A stretch of DNA of 16,650 nt, from positions 7,291 through 23,940 of the forward strand of contig DGNJ01000037.1 in the NCBI GenBank assembly GCA_002388905.1, read 5' to 3'. The notes beneath the pieces are model-generated. The model did no database searches. It was not told the origin of the DNA and saw only the letters and a list, made by a program, of their open reading frames with translations. A program made the position numbers and the translations under genes. The number at the start of each line of letters is the position of its first letter. Positions within the stretch are counted from its first letter, which is position 1. This DNA comes from Cellvibrionales bacterium UBA4495 (GTDB taxonomy: Bacteria; Pseudomonadota; Gammaproteobacteria; Pseudomonadales; Porticoccaceae). Of this stretch, positions 15,418 through 16,650 are shown piece by piece.

Positions 15418-15442
15418 TGCCGGCCCGGCGCCCATGCCGGCA
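15418..15442. repeat. Stem-loop between efp and epmA
   Basis: TGCCGGC (15418-15424) and GCCGGCA (15436-15442) are perfect 7-base arms around an 11-base loop. The left arm begins at the base after the efp stop codon and the right arm ends 10 bases before the epmA ATG. There is no T tract. It may stabilise the efp message or limit read-through or translation into epmA, allowing abundant EF-P and scarce modifying enzyme from one transcript. Confidence 0.45.
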
Positions 15443-15452
15443 ACGTTGACCG

Positions 15453-16391
15453 ATGACTGACTGGCGGCCCGTGGCGGACCTGGCAACCCTCGAGAAGCGG
15501 GCCGGGATGCTGGCCGAGGTACGGGCCTTTTTCGCCCGCGCCGGCGTCCTGGAAGTGGACGTGCCGGTGCTGGGCCAGGCGCCCGTGACCGACCCCCACC
15601 TGGACAATATTGCCGCTCGCCTTGACGGTGAGACCGCCTGGTTGCAGACCTCACCCGAGTTTTATATGAAGCGCCTGCTGGCCGCGGGAGCGGGCCCCAT
15701 TTACTACCTGGGCAAAGCCTTTCGCGACGGCGAGCGAGGGCGCCGGCACAACCCGGAGTTCACCCTCCTCGAATGGTATCGTCCCGGTTGGGACGAACAC
15801 CGTTTGATGGCGGAGATCGCCGATCTTTTCGCCGCCCTGGGCCTCGACGCCGAGCCTGCCTTTTTTGCCTATGGACATCTGTTTCGCCAGGTCCTGGGTG
15901 TCGACCCCCATACCGCACCGGCCAGCCAGTTGCAGCGCCTGGCGTCTTCGGTGGCGGGAGGCGACTGGTCCGGAGAGGATGCAAGTACCTGTCTGGACCT
16001 GTTGTTCAGCCTTCGGGTGGAACCGGCCATGCCGCCGGGCCCGGTGTTCGTCTACGATTATCCCGCCTGCCAGTCGGCTCTGGCGCGACTGCACCGCGAT
16101 GCCCGGGGTGATCTGGTGGCCCATCGCTTCGAGGTGTTTCTCAATGGGCTGGAGTTGGGCAATGGCTATTTTGAACTCACCGACGCCGACGAGCAGCGGC
16201 GCCGTTTCGAGGCGGACCTGGTGCGGCGCAAGGCCATGGGCAAACCGTACCGGGAGCCGGATGCCAGGCTGCTGGCGGCGCTGGAATCGGGCCTGCCAGA
16301 CTGCGCCGGAGTGGCGATCGGCTTCGACAGATTGTTGATGCAATTGGCCGGTCTCGACGAGATAGCCCGGGTCCTGCCCTTCGACCGGTAG
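15453..16391 (+). CDS. epmA: EF-P--(R)-beta-lysine ligase
   Basis: The product is 312 aa (E. coli EpmA/PoxA is about 325). It is a truncated paralogue of class II lysyl-tRNA synthetase that lacks the tRNA anticodon-binding domain and attaches beta-lysine to Lys34 of EF-P. Motifs are intact: LQTSPEFYMKRLL (64-76), motif 2 region AFRDGERGRRHNPEFTLLEW (89-108), the LELGNGYFEL segment near 233-242, and motif 3 GVAIGFDRLLM (286-296). The absence of an N-terminal OB-fold separates it from LysS. It lies 35 bases after efp on the same strand, so co-transcription is likely. No good Shine-Dalgarno precedes ATG 15453, so translation may be weak. No terminator is visible before the REP array. Confidence 0.95.
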   Translation: MTDWRPVADLATLEKRAGMLAEVRAFFARAGVLEVDVPVLGQAPVTDPHLDNIAARLDGETAWLQTSPEFYMKRLLAAGAGPIYYLGKAFRDGERGRRHNPEFTLLEWYRPGWDEHRLMAEIADLFAALGLDAEPAFFAYGHLFRQVLGVDPHTAPASQLQRLASSVAGGDWSGEDASTCLDLLFSLRVEPAMPPGPVFVYDYPACQSALARLHRDARGDLVAHRFEVFLNGLELGNGYFELTDADEQRRRFEADLVRRKAMGKPYREPDARLLAALESGLPDCAGVAIGFDRLLMQLAGLDEIARVLPFDR

Positions 16392-16470
16392 TCAGTTATC
16401 CGTCGCCAGTTGCTGAGACAGGTTGTTATCGGTGTGGGGCCGGGCCAGTCCTGCAGTAAACTACTTCAAC

Positions 16471-16650
16471 CCATCGCGATCGAGGATCGCTCCCACACAG
16501 GTAGCGGGCCTTGAAGTTATATCTCCCTGTGGGAGCGGTCCCCGACCGCGATGGGCCACCCGGCCCCTGAGCAATGTCTCTTCGCGATCAGGGATCGCTC
16601 CCACACACCGGTAGCGGGCCTTGAAGTCGTATCTCCTGTGGGAGCGGTCC
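16471..16650. repeat. BIME-like array of REP palindromes
   Basis: Four REP-type units alternate in orientation: 16471-16498 (minus), 16527-16555 (plus), 16581-16606 (minus) and 16636-16650 (plus, cut by the window edge). Read in one sense each begins CTGTGGGAGCGRTC or TGTGTGGGAGCGATC and folds on an inner palindrome such as GCGGTC-CCC-GACCGC. The inward spacers (16501-16526 and 16611-16635) are nearly identical, sharing GTAGCGGGCCTTGAAG, so a two-unit module repeats with a 110-base period. The outward spacer (16556-16580) occurs only once here. Such arrays in Pseudomonas and relatives lie between genes, are spread by TnpA-REP (RAYT) transposases, and may bind gyrase or stabilise mRNA. No RAYT gene is present in the window. 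Confidence 0.85.

Noticed and set aside
16423..16614. 63-codon open frame at the right end
   Set aside because: It lies mostly within the REP array and its translation reflects the palindromes.
16471..16650. Possible CRISPR array
   Set aside because: The units alternate in orientation and the spacers are repeated rather than unique, which is the BIME pattern.

Overview
The window is a stretch of ordinary-looking chromosome from a gammaproteobacterium of moderately high GC. The evidence is the order serB-fimX with an Smp/AhpA-like gene divergent from serB, the efp/epmA/epmB beta-lysylation set, a type IV pilus c-di-GMP regulator, and Pseudomonas-style REP palindromes at the right end. A finer placement cannot be supported from the sequence alone. 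Eleven complete protein genes and one partial gene are visible. I see no tRNA, rRNA, IS element, prophage or CRISPR array.

Left edge to about 7.1 kb: after the first 25 codons of rep (minus strand) comes a polyhydroxyalkanoate (PHA) locus. phaB (acetoacetyl-CoA reductase) and a class I phaC form a minus-strand operon. Diverging from them across a 337-base intergenic region is a second PHA synthase whose motifs are class II-like and which has a basic disordered N-terminal tail. It is followed by a short-chain dehydrogenase predicted to use NAD(H). Converging on these is phaZ, an intracellular PHA depolymerase. Together they cover monomer reduction, two kinds of polymerisation and mobilisation. 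No beta-ketothiolase, phasin or phaR gene lies in the window.

7.1-9.7 kb: an Smp/AhpA-like membrane protein gene diverges from serB (phosphoserine phosphatase with ACT-type N-terminus). A TATAAT box inside the over-long serB ORF argues for the GTG start at 8518.

9.7-13.7 kb: fimX (catalytically degenerate REC-PAS-GGDEF-EAL c-di-GMP receptor for type IV pili) lies downstream of a large uncharacterised protein with a PilZ-like region, both on the minus strand. A perfect 10-10-10 inverted repeat sits between them. A strong hairpin with a T tract, oriented for fimX, separates it from serB.

13.8-16.4 kb: epmB diverges from efp-epmA with only 39 bases between the start codons. These make elongation factor P and the two enzymes that lysylate its Lys34. 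The last 180 bases are an alternating-orientation REP (BIME-like) array cut by the window edge.

Nothing here is clearly a new system. The most interesting leads are the paired class I/class II-like synthases with their NAD-type reductase, the fimX-PilZ-like pair with its shared palindromic control region, and the uncharacterised domains of the PilZ-like and AhpA-like proteins.
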